Positions 18,342 to 25,404 of a stretch of DNA of 64,000 nt are shown here, one piece after another. The stretch spans positions 103,231 through 167,230 of the forward strand of contig DDWO01000012.1 in NCBI GenBank assembly GCA_002345705.1, read 5' to 3'. This stretch comes from Acholeplasmataceae bacterium UBA2284. Lineage in GTDB: Bacteria; Bacillota_I; Bacilli_A; Acholeplasmatales; Acholeplasmataceae. Under the pieces are notes generated by a model that did not search any database, had not been told where the DNA came from, and worked only from the letters and a program-made list of their open reading frames with translations. The translations under genes were made by a program, and so were the position numbers. Each line of letters opens with the position of its first letter. Position 1 is the first letter of the stretch.

Positions 18342-19361
18342 ATGGAAGAAAAACATTTTAAAAATGTCTCTTTTGATATAGAGAGACAAGAAGAAGCAAA
18401 GCTATTTTCACCACTACAATTAGCTAGAGTGGTCAATCAACAAAAAGAGATATACCTAATTGATTTAAATCAAGAGATCGTGAGTGCTAAGGTTTCAGGT
18501 AAAATGATGTATCAGGCATACGATATCAAGGATTTCCCATCTGTTGGTGATTATGTAATGGTTGGAAATGATGCGGATACAAAAATTATCCACCATGTAT
18601 TAAAAAGAAAAAGCATCCTAGAAAGAAAGTCTGCTGGTAAAAACACGAATGCTCAGGTCATCGCTACAAATTTAGACTATATCTTAATTTGTATGTCCTT
18701 AAATGAGAACTTCAATTTAAGAAGATTGGAAAGATATTTATCCATCTCATGGGTGAGTGGAGCAATTCCAATCATTGTTTTAACTAAGTTTGATTTATAC
18801 GAAAAAAGCAGTAAAAAGCTAGAGATGATATATTCAGTTTCATCTGGTGCAGACGTTATCATCACATCTGAAAAGATAGAACCATTTTATAACGATTTAT
18901 TATCAGTGATTCATCCAGGTAAAACATATGCTTTAGTCGGCTCATCAGGTGTTGGTAAATCAACAATAATTAATCATTTGATGAATCAAAATGTTACAGC
19001 AACCAAGGAAATAGGCATGCATGATAAGGGAAGACATATAACAACATCAAGATCATTATTTGAAACTAGTGATCATGCGTATATCATTGATACACCTGGT
19101 ATGAGAGAACTACAAGTAGATGATGCAGATATCGATTCAACTTTTTCTGATATTGAGAGTTTAAGTAAAAGCTGTAAATTCAGCAATTGTGCGCACAATA
19201 ATGAGCCAGGATGTAAGGTGCGAGAAGCGATACAAGAAGGACTTATATCTCAAGAAAGATTAAAAAACTATAAATCTTTATTAAGAGAATTCGAATATCA
19301 ACAAAAAAGGCTAAAACAAAAAGAAAGAAAAATCATGAAGGCATCTAAAATGAATTATTAG
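18342..19361 (+). CDS. rsgA: RsgA-type circularly permuted ribosomal GTPase
   Basis: A 339-residue protein with an OB-fold N-terminal half (residues 30-110), then the permuted GTPase order: VLTKFDLYE (G4), LVGSSGVGKSTIINHLM (G1), DTPGMREL (G3), and a zinc site CKFSNCAHNNEPGCKV (Cys-Cys-His-Cys). RsgA/YjeQ binds the 30S decoding region and acts in late 30S assembly. It is longer at the N-terminus than the roughly 295-residue housekeeping form and ends in a Lys/Arg-rich tail, so it may be the accessory paralogue type found in many Bacillota. The complex leader upstream supports regulated expression. Confidence 0.88.
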   Translation: MEEKHFKNVSFDIERQEEAKLFSPLQLARVVNQQKEIYLIDLNQEIVSAKVSGKMMYQAYDIKDFPSVGDYVMVGNDADTKIIHHVLKRKSILERKSAGKNTNAQVIATNLDYILICMSLNENFNLRRLERYLSISWVSGAIPIIVLTKFDLYEKSSKKLEMIYSVSSGADVIITSEKIEPFYNDLLSVIHPGKTYALVGSSGVGKSTIINHLMNQNVTATKEIGMHDKGRHITTSRSLFETSDHAYIIDTPGMRELQVDDADIDSTFSDIESLSKSCKFSNCAHNNEPGCKVREAIQEGLISQERLKNYKSLLREFEYQQKRLKQKERKIMKASKMNY

Positions 19362-19365
19362 AGTA

Positions 19366-19391
19366 AAAGGGATATATTTATCCCTTTTTTT
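19366..19391 (+). terminator. Terminator of rsgA
   Basis: The stem AAAGGGA/TCCCTTT has an 8-base AT loop and is followed by a run of T. Confidence 0.85.
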
Positions 19392-19398
19392 AATAAGA

Positions 19399-19432
19399 AA
19401 ACCCTATCCATTGGGGGGAAGGGATAGGGTTT
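19399..19432 (-). terminator. Terminator of pdxST
   Basis: AAACCCTATCC and GGATAGGGTTT form an 11-bp perfect stem with a G-rich loop. On the minus strand it follows pdxT and runs into a T-rich stretch. Confidence 0.75.
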
Positions 19433-19442
19433 AAATACGATT

Positions 19443-20012
19443 CTATCTAGCTTTAATAATAGATAGAAAGTATTCATGAATGTAGGTGCTATCTGTAAGT
19501 TCCGGATGGAATGCAGTAGCAATTTGATTATTCTCTTTAGCAGCAACTATTCTATCATTAACAATAGATAGTATTTCCACATTAGAACCAACCTTTGATA
19601 TATAAGGAGCTCTAATAAAGGTCATCGGTATTTCAGTATCACCAAATAAAGCATTTGTGAAAAAGCTACCTAACTGTCTTCCATAAGCATTTCTTTCCAC
19701 TTCAATATCCATGGTTTGAAAATGTATATGTGAATCATTCGTAAGCTTTTTAGCAAGTAAAATCATACCAGCACAGGTTCCTAAAACAGGAAGTCCTTCC
19801 TGTATTAAATCCTGTAGTGGTTTAAACAATTCCAAGTCATGAAGTAGCTTACCCATAGCTGTTGATTCACCACCAGGTAGGATTAAACCATCCATACCTT
19901 TTTTTAAATCCTTTAATTGTCTGATCTCAAAGGTTTTTACACCAAGTTTTTCTAATATATAATGATGTTCAATGAAAGCTCCTTGAACTGCGAGGATGCC
20001 AATAGTAATCAT
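19443..20012 (-). CDS. pdxT: Pyridoxal 5'-phosphate synthase glutaminase subunit
   Basis: A 189-residue class I glutamine amidotransferase. Visible are LILPGGESTAMGKLL, the nucleophile Cys in VLGTCAGMILLAKKL, and the catalytic His-Glu in TAFHPELT. It hydrolyses glutamine and feeds ammonia to PdxS. Its ATG overlaps the pdxS stop by one base. The pair makes vitamin B6 cofactor directly from ribose 5-phosphate and glyceraldehyde 3-phosphate. Confidence 0.96.
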   Translation of the reverse strand: MITIGILAVQGAFIEHHYILEKLGVKTFEIRQLKDLKKGMDGLILPGGESTAMGKLLHDLELFKPLQDLIQEGLPVLGTCAGMILLAKKLTNDSHIHFQTMDIEVERNAYGRQLGSFFTNALFGDTEIPMTFIRAPYISKVGSNVEILSIVNDRIVAAKENNQIATAFHPELTDSTYIHEYFLSIIKAR

Positions 20013-20890
20013 TATTTGCCTCGTTCAGCCATTAAGAGTTCAATTTCAGATTCGTTGATACCAACCATGGCTTCGCCTAGGTCTTCTGAGATTTCAGCTA
20101 AAATCTTTGGATCATTGAAATTCGTTACAGCCTTAACGATTGCTTCAGCACGCTTTGCAGGGTTACCTGACTTGAATATGCCTGAGCCAACGAAAACACC
20201 TTCTGCGCCTAACTGCATCATTAATGCAGCGTCTGCAGGAGTGGCGATTCCACCAGCTGCAAAGTTAACGACAGGAAGCTTTCCATTGTCGTGAACATAA
20301 CGAATTAAATCAAGGGAAACACCCATTTGTTTCTGCAGAACGAAGAGTTCTTCAGGACGAAGGGATTGAACATTTCTTATTTCTTTTTGAATTGCACGCA
20401 TATGTCTTACCGCTTGGATTACATCACCTGTACCAGGTTCACCTTTGGTTCTAATCATTGCTGCACCCTCGGAGATTCTACGTAGTGCTTCACCTAAATC
20501 CTTAGCTCCACAAACAAAAGGAACACTAAATTTAGTTTTATCAATATGATGAAGATCATCAGCAGGTGATAACACTTCACTTTCATCAATATAATCAATT
20601 TCTACAGCTTCTAAGATTTGAGCTTCAACAAAATGTCCGATTCTGACCTTCGCCATAACGGGGATGGATACAGCAGCTTGAATTTCTTTAATCATCTTAG
20701 GATCACTCATACGTGAAACACCACCAACAGCACGAATATCTGCAGGTATTCTTTCTAGAGCCATGACTGCAACCGCACCAGCAGCTTCAGCTATTCTTGC
20801 TTGAGCTGGATTGGATACATCCATGATCACTCCACCTTTAAGCATTTGAGCGAGTTCCTTATTTAATTTATATCTTTGATTTTGCATCAT
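20012..20890 (-). CDS. pdxS: Pyridoxal 5'-phosphate synthase lyase subunit
   Basis: A 292-residue TIM barrel that is highly conserved across the family (KGGVIMDVSNPAQARIAEAAG, ALERIPADIRAVGGVSRMSD, VNFAAGGIATPADAALMMQLG). PdxS condenses the pentose and triose phosphates with ammonia from PdxT. The start ATGATG follows a strong AAGGAGG site on the minus strand. It is divergent from the regulator gene at 20980. Confidence 0.98.
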   Translation of the reverse strand: MMQNQRYKLNKELAQMLKGGVIMDVSNPAQARIAEAAGAVAVMALERIPADIRAVGGVSRMSDPKMIKEIQAAVSIPVMAKVRIGHFVEAQILEAVEIDYIDESEVLSPADDLHHIDKTKFSVPFVCGAKDLGEALRRISEGAAMIRTKGEPGTGDVIQAVRHMRAIQKEIRNVQSLRPEELFVLQKQMGVSLDLIRYVHDNGKLPVVNFAAGGIATPADAALMMQLGAEGVFVGSGIFKSGNPAKRAEAIVKAVTNFNDPKILAEISEDLGEAMVGINESEIELLMAERGK

Positions 20891-20934
20891 ATATGCCTCC
20901 TTGATATCTTTTCATGAATAGTATATACTTATAA

Positions 20935-20979
20935 CTGGTATAGGTAAATATTCAGTTTAGATAAAAATAAGTATACCAG
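20935..20979. promoter_or_regulatory. Candidate PdxR operator between pdxS and the MocR regulator
   Basis: CTGGTATA at 20935-20942 and its exact inverse TATACCAG at 20972-20979 flank a 29-bp AT-rich core in the 89-bp divergent intergenic region. A further ATATACTTAT lies next to the left copy and ATAAGTATAC overlaps the right one, extending the symmetry. PdxR proteins are known to bind repeats in this interval. The right copy ends at the regulator start codon, which fits autoregulation. Confidence 0.6.
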
Positions 20980-22377
20980 ATGGATGATGATATGGAAAAA
21001 GGGAAAAAGCCGATATATGTAGAGCTCTATGAACAATTTAAAAAAATGATTGTAGAAGGTAAGTATGAGGAAAATCAAAAATTACCCTCAAAGAGAAAGC
21101 TTTCTGCTGATTTGAAAATCAGTCCTTTAACTGTAGAAGCAGCCTATCAGCAATTGATTGCTGAAGGCTATGTATACGCAATTGAAAAGAGTGGTTACTT
21201 CGTCTCTAAAAGAGTTGAGGTTATTTTAGGTTCTAAGGAAACAAAAATAAATATTGGAAAAAAAGAAGTTGAAGAAAAGCCTAAGTATCTTTACGAATTC
21301 AACACAAACGTGGTAGATACATCATTATTCCCTAATGCTACCTGGGCAAAACTATCTAGAGAGGTTTTATCTGAAAATCATCATGAAATGCTCAATATCA
21401 CAAACCCTGAAGGAATGGTTGAGCTAAGACGTGAAATTGCTAGATACTTAGAGTTATATAGAGGAATGCAGGTAGATCCAGCACAAATTATTATTGGATC
21501 CGGTAGCTCATCCTTAATCAGTCTTTTAGTTGAAATCATTGGAAGAAAATCTCATTACGCGATGGAGAATCCAGGGTATTCAAAAATATATCATTTATTT
21601 CGTGGAAATGACGTTCATTTATCCTTAATTGAATTAGATGAAATGGGAATTGATATCAATCACTTGATTTCCACTAATGCAAATATCGTACATATCACTC
21701 CATCACATCAATTTCCAACAGGCATTGTAATGCCAATTCAAAGAAGAAATGAATTACTAAACTGGGCAAATAAAAAAGAAGATCGTTTTATTATTGAAGA
21801 TGATTATGATTCTGAATTTAGATTTCAAGGGAAGCCCATCCCCGCACTACAAGGACTTGATTATAATGAAAAGGTGATTTACATGAATACATTCACCAAA
21901 ACATTAGCCCCATCCTTTCGTATGGGGTATATGGTATTACCGAGAAAGCTTTTATCTATTTATAATCAGATTAAGGGATATCATGGATGTACAGTGCCAA
22001 ACTTTGAGCAATATATTATGTATAAGTTCATGAAGGGTGGGTATTTTGAAAGACATGTAAATAGAATGAAGAATTATTATCGCCAAAAGATAGAGCTCAT
22101 TATGAAAATTGTCGAAAAATATCCTAAAATTCGATTGAAGGGATATGAGTCAGGACTTCATTTTCTAATGGAAATTGATTCGAAACTATCAGAAGAAGAT
22201 ATGATTGATGCAGCAGTGAAAAACAAGATCAGAGTTTCTGGGTTATCTTCTTATTATCAAGGAGACTTTAATCATTTAAGTAAAGCACTAGTCATTGGAT
22301 ATTCAGGTATAGGAATGGAAGAATTAGAACAAGCAGTAAACTCACTCATTCAAAGTGTTTCATACTCAATGGTTTAA
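20980..22377 (+). CDS. pdxR: MocR/GntR-type regulator with aminotransferase domain, likely PdxR
   Basis: A 465-residue protein. Residues 5-75 form a GntR winged helix (KLPSKRKLSADLKISPLTVE), and residues 100-465 are a fold-type I aminotransferase-like domain with the PLP lysine in MNTFTKTLAPSFRMGYM. MocR proteins of this kind sense PLP and activate pdxST. Divergent placement next to pdxS supports that role strongly. The start is uncertain: neither ATG at 20980 nor 20992 has a good ribosome binding site, so a nearly leaderless mRNA is possible. Confidence 0.88.
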   Translation: MDDDMEKGKKPIYVELYEQFKKMIVEGKYEENQKLPSKRKLSADLKISPLTVEAAYQQLIAEGYVYAIEKSGYFVSKRVEVILGSKETKINIGKKEVEEKPKYLYEFNTNVVDTSLFPNATWAKLSREVLSENHHEMLNITNPEGMVELRREIARYLELYRGMQVDPAQIIIGSGSSSLISLLVEIIGRKSHYAMENPGYSKIYHLFRGNDVHLSLIELDEMGIDINHLISTNANIVHITPSHQFPTGIVMPIQRRNELLNWANKKEDRFIIEDDYDSEFRFQGKPIPALQGLDYNEKVIYMNTFTKTLAPSFRMGYMVLPRKLLSIYNQIKGYHGCTVPNFEQYIMYKFMKGGYFERHVNRMKNYYRQKIELIMKIVEKYPKIRLKGYESGLHFLMEIDSKLSEEDMIDAAVKNKIRVSGLSSYYQGDFNHLSKALVIGYSGIGMEELEQAVNSLIQSVSYSMV

Positions 22378-22383
22378 ACATAT

Positions 22384-22923
22384 TTACATATGATTATTTT
22401 TCTTATAGAAGCCTTCCTTTAAATTTGGAGTTATCATCCTATCCCTTGATGAAATCTTTGTTTATTGTAATAGTCAGTATAATTGATGACAACTGATTTA
22501 TATGATTGTATGGTTGAGAATCGATATTTAGGATGAACGGCTTCCTTTTTAAAAATGAGAAAAAAATGATTCCACCACTTCATTATCATAAGGATAACCT
22601 ACCGCACTGTATGAAAGTAGTACTTCGTTATTTTGAAGATATGTTCTAAACACCATTGATGTATATTGAACACCTCTATCACTATGAAAAATCATAGGAT
22701 GTGTTTTTCTATTGGTAACAGCATTTTTATAGGTATTAAGTGTAAATCTTGTATTATTCACTTTGGATAACTCATAAGAAATCACTTTACGAGAAAAAAG
22801 ATCAATGATGACACAAAGATATACAGGTTTATAGTTGATTTTGATTTTTGTCGTATCACTAACACATATAAAAGACGGTTGGATTATTATACAAGTAAAA
22901 TTGGAATTATTAATATTACCCAT
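22384..22923 (-). pseudogene. IS3-family transposase (rve domain) remnant
   Basis: On the minus strand the segment VSDTTKIKINYKPVYLCVII is followed by DLFSRKVISYEL, FHSDRGVQYTS, SAVGYPYDNEVVESFF: the DDE integrase core of IS3/IS150 transposases. An extra base in the T/A run near 22550 ends this frame; the correct continuation (KKEAVHPKYRFSTIQSYKSV) lies in the next frame, and a second shift near 22437 precedes the family C-terminus. The N-terminal half is missing, with similarity fading near 22880. No terminal inverted repeats were seen. It ends seven bases from the pdxR stop. Confidence 0.85.
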
Positions 22924-22997
22924 GAAATGTGCTATAATATAGAAAATAACAGAACAAATTTGGCGGGGAATTTCACAATTATTTTAATAAGCTATAG

Positions 22998-23378
22998 GGT
23001 TCAAATCCCCTTTCACCTGCCTGTCGTGAAGAGCTAGATGTTAAATTAGAACAGGTAGAAGTAAAGGATTCTGTTCTTAAAGAAGTTTATGAAAAAACCC
23101 AAGTAATACATAACTTCTATAAGTCAAAGGAATGGCAACTCGCTAGATAGATAAAAATAACACAAACTAATGGCAAATGTGAAAGATGCGGTATGATTGG
23201 TCAGGAAGTACATCATAAAAATAGACTTACAGTCAATAACGTAATGGATACATCAGTAAGTGTTAGTCTAGATAACTTGGAGTTGCTTTGTCGGGACTGT
23301 CGCAACAAAGAGCATTAGCGATTTAGTAATAAAGTTAGATTTGATAAAGACGGGATAATAAATCCAGAAAAACCTTAG
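22998..23378 (+). pseudogene. Prophage HNH endonuclease remnant with two in-frame TAG codons
   Basis: One frame reads CREELDVKLEQVEVKDSVL, then HNFYKSKEWQLAR, CERCGMIGQEVHHKNRLT, LDNLELLCRDCRNKEH and NKVRFDKDGIINPEKP. This is the phage HNH nuclease that sits beside the small terminase gene in many Bacillota phages; two CxxC zinc pairs and the VHH core are visible. TAG codons at 23148-23150 and 23316-23318 replace residues that are usually Glu (GAG). The 5' end is unclear because a stop lies just upstream of 22998. Confidence 0.8.
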
Positions 23379-23428
23379 TAAAGTGAATGTTATTTGGTAT
23401 AATTGTTATTAAAGAGAGGTGTTTATTC

Positions 23429-23737
23429 ATGAGTATAAATGTAAACAAAAGTAACTTTGATATGAACAAGAACTTGTTAGACAAGGATGCGATGCTAATA
23501 TACGAGATTTTGACAGATACTATTAAAAATATTGAAGAAGATTATCAAATAACTTTGAATGATAGTTTAACTTTTTCAACAAAAAATGGCAGTTTAAAAG
23601 ATGAACATAATGGCAGAATATACTATAAAGCTTTGTCAGGATTAAAACAGTTACTTAAGTATAAAATTATTAATAATTTTATTGAGGAAGATGTTTCCGA
23701 AGGTAATGAACATGTTGTAAAGTTTGATATTTTATAG
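23429..23737 (+). CDS. Hypothetical protein, 102 residues
   Basis: The frame is open from 23387, but the ATG at 23429 follows a GAGAGG site, and a TATAAT element lies at 23397-23402 upstream. The protein is acidic and mostly helical with a central SLTFSTKNGS segment. I do not recognise a family. It lies between the HNH remnant and the G-run, a place where phages often carry small extra genes. It appears intact. Confidence 0.5.
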   Translation: MSINVNKSNFDMNKNLLDKDAMLIYEILTDTIKNIEEDYQITLNDSLTFSTKNGSLKDEHNGRIYYKALSGLKQLLKYKIINNFIEEDVSEGNEHVVKFDIL

Positions 23738-23770
23738 TCCCCCAAGCATCAATAGTAATATCATCAAGAG

Positions 23771-23792
23771 GTACCGCACGGGGGGGGGACCT
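23771..23792. other. G9 tract, possible relic of a phage cos site
   Basis: GTACCGCAC is followed by nine consecutive G (23780-23788) and ACC in otherwise very AT-rich DNA; a CCCCC run lies 35 bases upstream. It sits between an HNH nuclease relic and a small-terminase relic, the usual place of the 3'-overhang cos site in HNH-containing phages, many of which have G-rich cos sequences. The function is inferred from position only. Confidence 0.3.
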
Positions 23793-23858
23793 TTAAAAAA
23801 CGCAAGTTAAAGTTTTGAAATCTTAGATTTTTATACTGGTAATATGAAAGGAGTCTAT

Positions 23859-24437
23859 ATGGTAAAGATTAAAAAAAAGTTAGAGTTAGTGTTTTTAAAG
23901 CAAATCATAATTGATGTTTTCATGATAGATTCTGCTTTAACAAGAGAGTCAAAATTAAAAGACCTCTATTTACTACACTGTGAAATTGATGGCAAATACC
24001 AGTCATTAATAGAAAATTGGGGTAGAGGTATGTACCAATGGAATGATTCTTTCGGATTTGACTATAATGGTATGGATTCATCAAGAGAAACACTTGAGCA
24101 CAACCTAAATATGATGAAAGCAAAACTTGATTCTTTTAAATACACTTTTAATGTTGATGATGGGGCGAAAAACAGCCAACGCAAGATTACGAACATTTAC
24201 AATACTCAATATAACAATTTATATTTTGAACAAGTCACTCAATATATTCAAAACAATTATACATTGTCAGATAAAGACGAAATATTAAGCAAAATTGATG
24301 AGATAAAACAAATTTTGAAATCAAGTGAGACGAAAGAAGAAAAATGGAACAGATTATCAAAAATCGGAAAATGGGTATTTGATAAGAGCGTTGATGTTGG
24401 TATACAACTTCTCCCTATGTTCTTAGGGTTAAAATGA
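23859..24437 (+). CDS. Hypothetical protein, 192 residues
   Basis: The ATG at 23859 is preceded by AAAGGAG; an in-frame ATG at 23844 lies upstream of that site and is less likely. The protein is helical and ends in a hydrophobic segment (GKWVFDKSVDVGIQLLPMFLGLK) after a Lys/Glu-rich stretch. I recall comparable C-terminal patterns in small island and prophage proteins but cannot name a family. The gene is intact although it lies among broken phage genes. Confidence 0.5.
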   Translation: MVKIKKKLELVFLKQIIIDVFMIDSALTRESKLKDLYLLHCEIDGKYQSLIENWGRGMYQWNDSFGFDYNGMDSSRETLEHNLNMMKAKLDSFKYTFNVDDGAKNSQRKITNIYNTQYNNLYFEQVTQYIQNNYTLSDKDEILSKIDEIKQILKSSETKEEKWNRLSKIGKWVFDKSVDVGIQLLPMFLGLK

Positions 24438-24440
24438 TTT

Positions 24441-24868
24441 ATGCATGTTTTAGAAGAGAACTTCTTGAGAAGTATAGTTTTATTACAATACATCACTAAT
24501 AGAATTGAGAAGAAATTTTTAGGAAAAAAATCAATTTATGATTTTCAAAATCGATATCCTTCATATATGGAACTTAATATGGTTTTTTATCATGCAGCAA
24601 TCATGCAGGCAAGAAAATTATTTGAAGCAGGATTAGATTATGGTCTTGAAGAAGAGAAATGGTATAAACTTAAATTATATCGAGAAGAAGTTACTCACGC
24701 AAAGAATGAAAAATCAAAGATGTTAACAAAAATTGGTGACTTAAATAATGAAATAATACCGAAATTTAATAAGTTGAGTGGATCTATATAAGAGAAATAT
24801 AACTTAAATAATGACGATGAGTATATTAGTTTTATTGACTCATACATCAAGGATTTGAATGAATTATG
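24441..24868 (+). pseudogene. Unrecognised helical protein, interrupted by TAA
   Basis: The frame gives 116 residues to a TAA at 24789-24791, then continues without a break for 25 codons (EKYNLNNDDEYISFIDSYIK) to a TGA overlapping the next gene's ATG. Uninterrupted extension and codon style suggest one original 142-residue protein with a nonsense change. It contains YHAAIMQARKLFEAGL and a Lys/Glu-rich helix. No family recognised. It may still make the shorter form. Confidence 0.4.
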
Positions 24869-25288
24869 AATGAAAACATAAGTTATGAGTACAAGCGACT
24901 AAGGTCGCTTTTTTCAATGGTCGATGAAACTAAAACAGAACTAGTTGATAACGTAATCCAACGAGCAGCATTTATGAAGGTAGAACTTTCAAAGATTCAA
25001 AGTCAGATACTTAAACATGGTACGATTCAAATCTCATCAAAAGGCACTCAACCCCAAACTTAAGCGGCAAAATATTATACCAAGTTAGTTAACTCATATG
25101 GAACAGTGATAAAAACACTTAACACTATTTTAGGTACACTTGCTCATCTTGGTATTTCTATTTCTGATACAAATTTTTTTGATATTCAAGTATTTTCGAA
25201 GTTGCTAGAACTAGATATAAAGTCTATTTCGAATGAAGAGAATAGTAGAATTGCTACACAAAAAGATATTGATGTATTCTTAATTTAA
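24866..25288 (+). pseudogene. Prophage small-terminase-like protein, interrupted by TAA
   Basis: Residues 1-65 (SYEYKRLRSLFSMVDETKTE, VIQRAAFMKVELSKIQSQIL, GTIQISSKGTQPQT) are followed by TAA at 25061-25063 and then, in the same frame, AAKYYTKLVNSYGTVIKTLN. The pattern of a VELVDNxIxxAAFM-like helix, a TExYxNG-like loop and a YxxLVxxYxxxIKxL helix is that of P27-like small terminase subunits or their companion proteins. GAA to TAA explains the break. The assignment is by pattern and by the HNH relic upstream. Confidence 0.55.
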
Positions 25289-25365
25289 TCTTTTTTCCAC
25301 TATTTATAAGATCAATGGCTCAGTATAATATGATATAAAAGCACATCATATCTATCAAAAAATTA

Positions 25366-25374
25366 TGCTATAAT
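25366..25374 (+). promoter_or_regulatory. Extended -10 promoter element of the RES-domain gene
   Basis: TGCTATAAT (TATAAT at 25369-25374 with an upstream TG) lies 31 bases before the RES-domain gene. No clear -35 box is visible. It gives this gene its own promoter inside the phage relic. Confidence 0.45.
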
Positions 25375-25404
25375 TGACTTAAATATTAGTAATAGGGGGA
25401 TCAA

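Noticed and set aside
22964..23020. tRNA-like 3' half: GGGTTCAAATCCC T-arm-like sequence, and GGCGGG that can pair with CCTGCC about 55 bases later
   Set aside because: The total length is only about 60 bases, the T-stem outside GGG/CCC does not pair, and no D-arm or anticodon arm can be drawn. Part of it is also read in the frame of the HNH relic.
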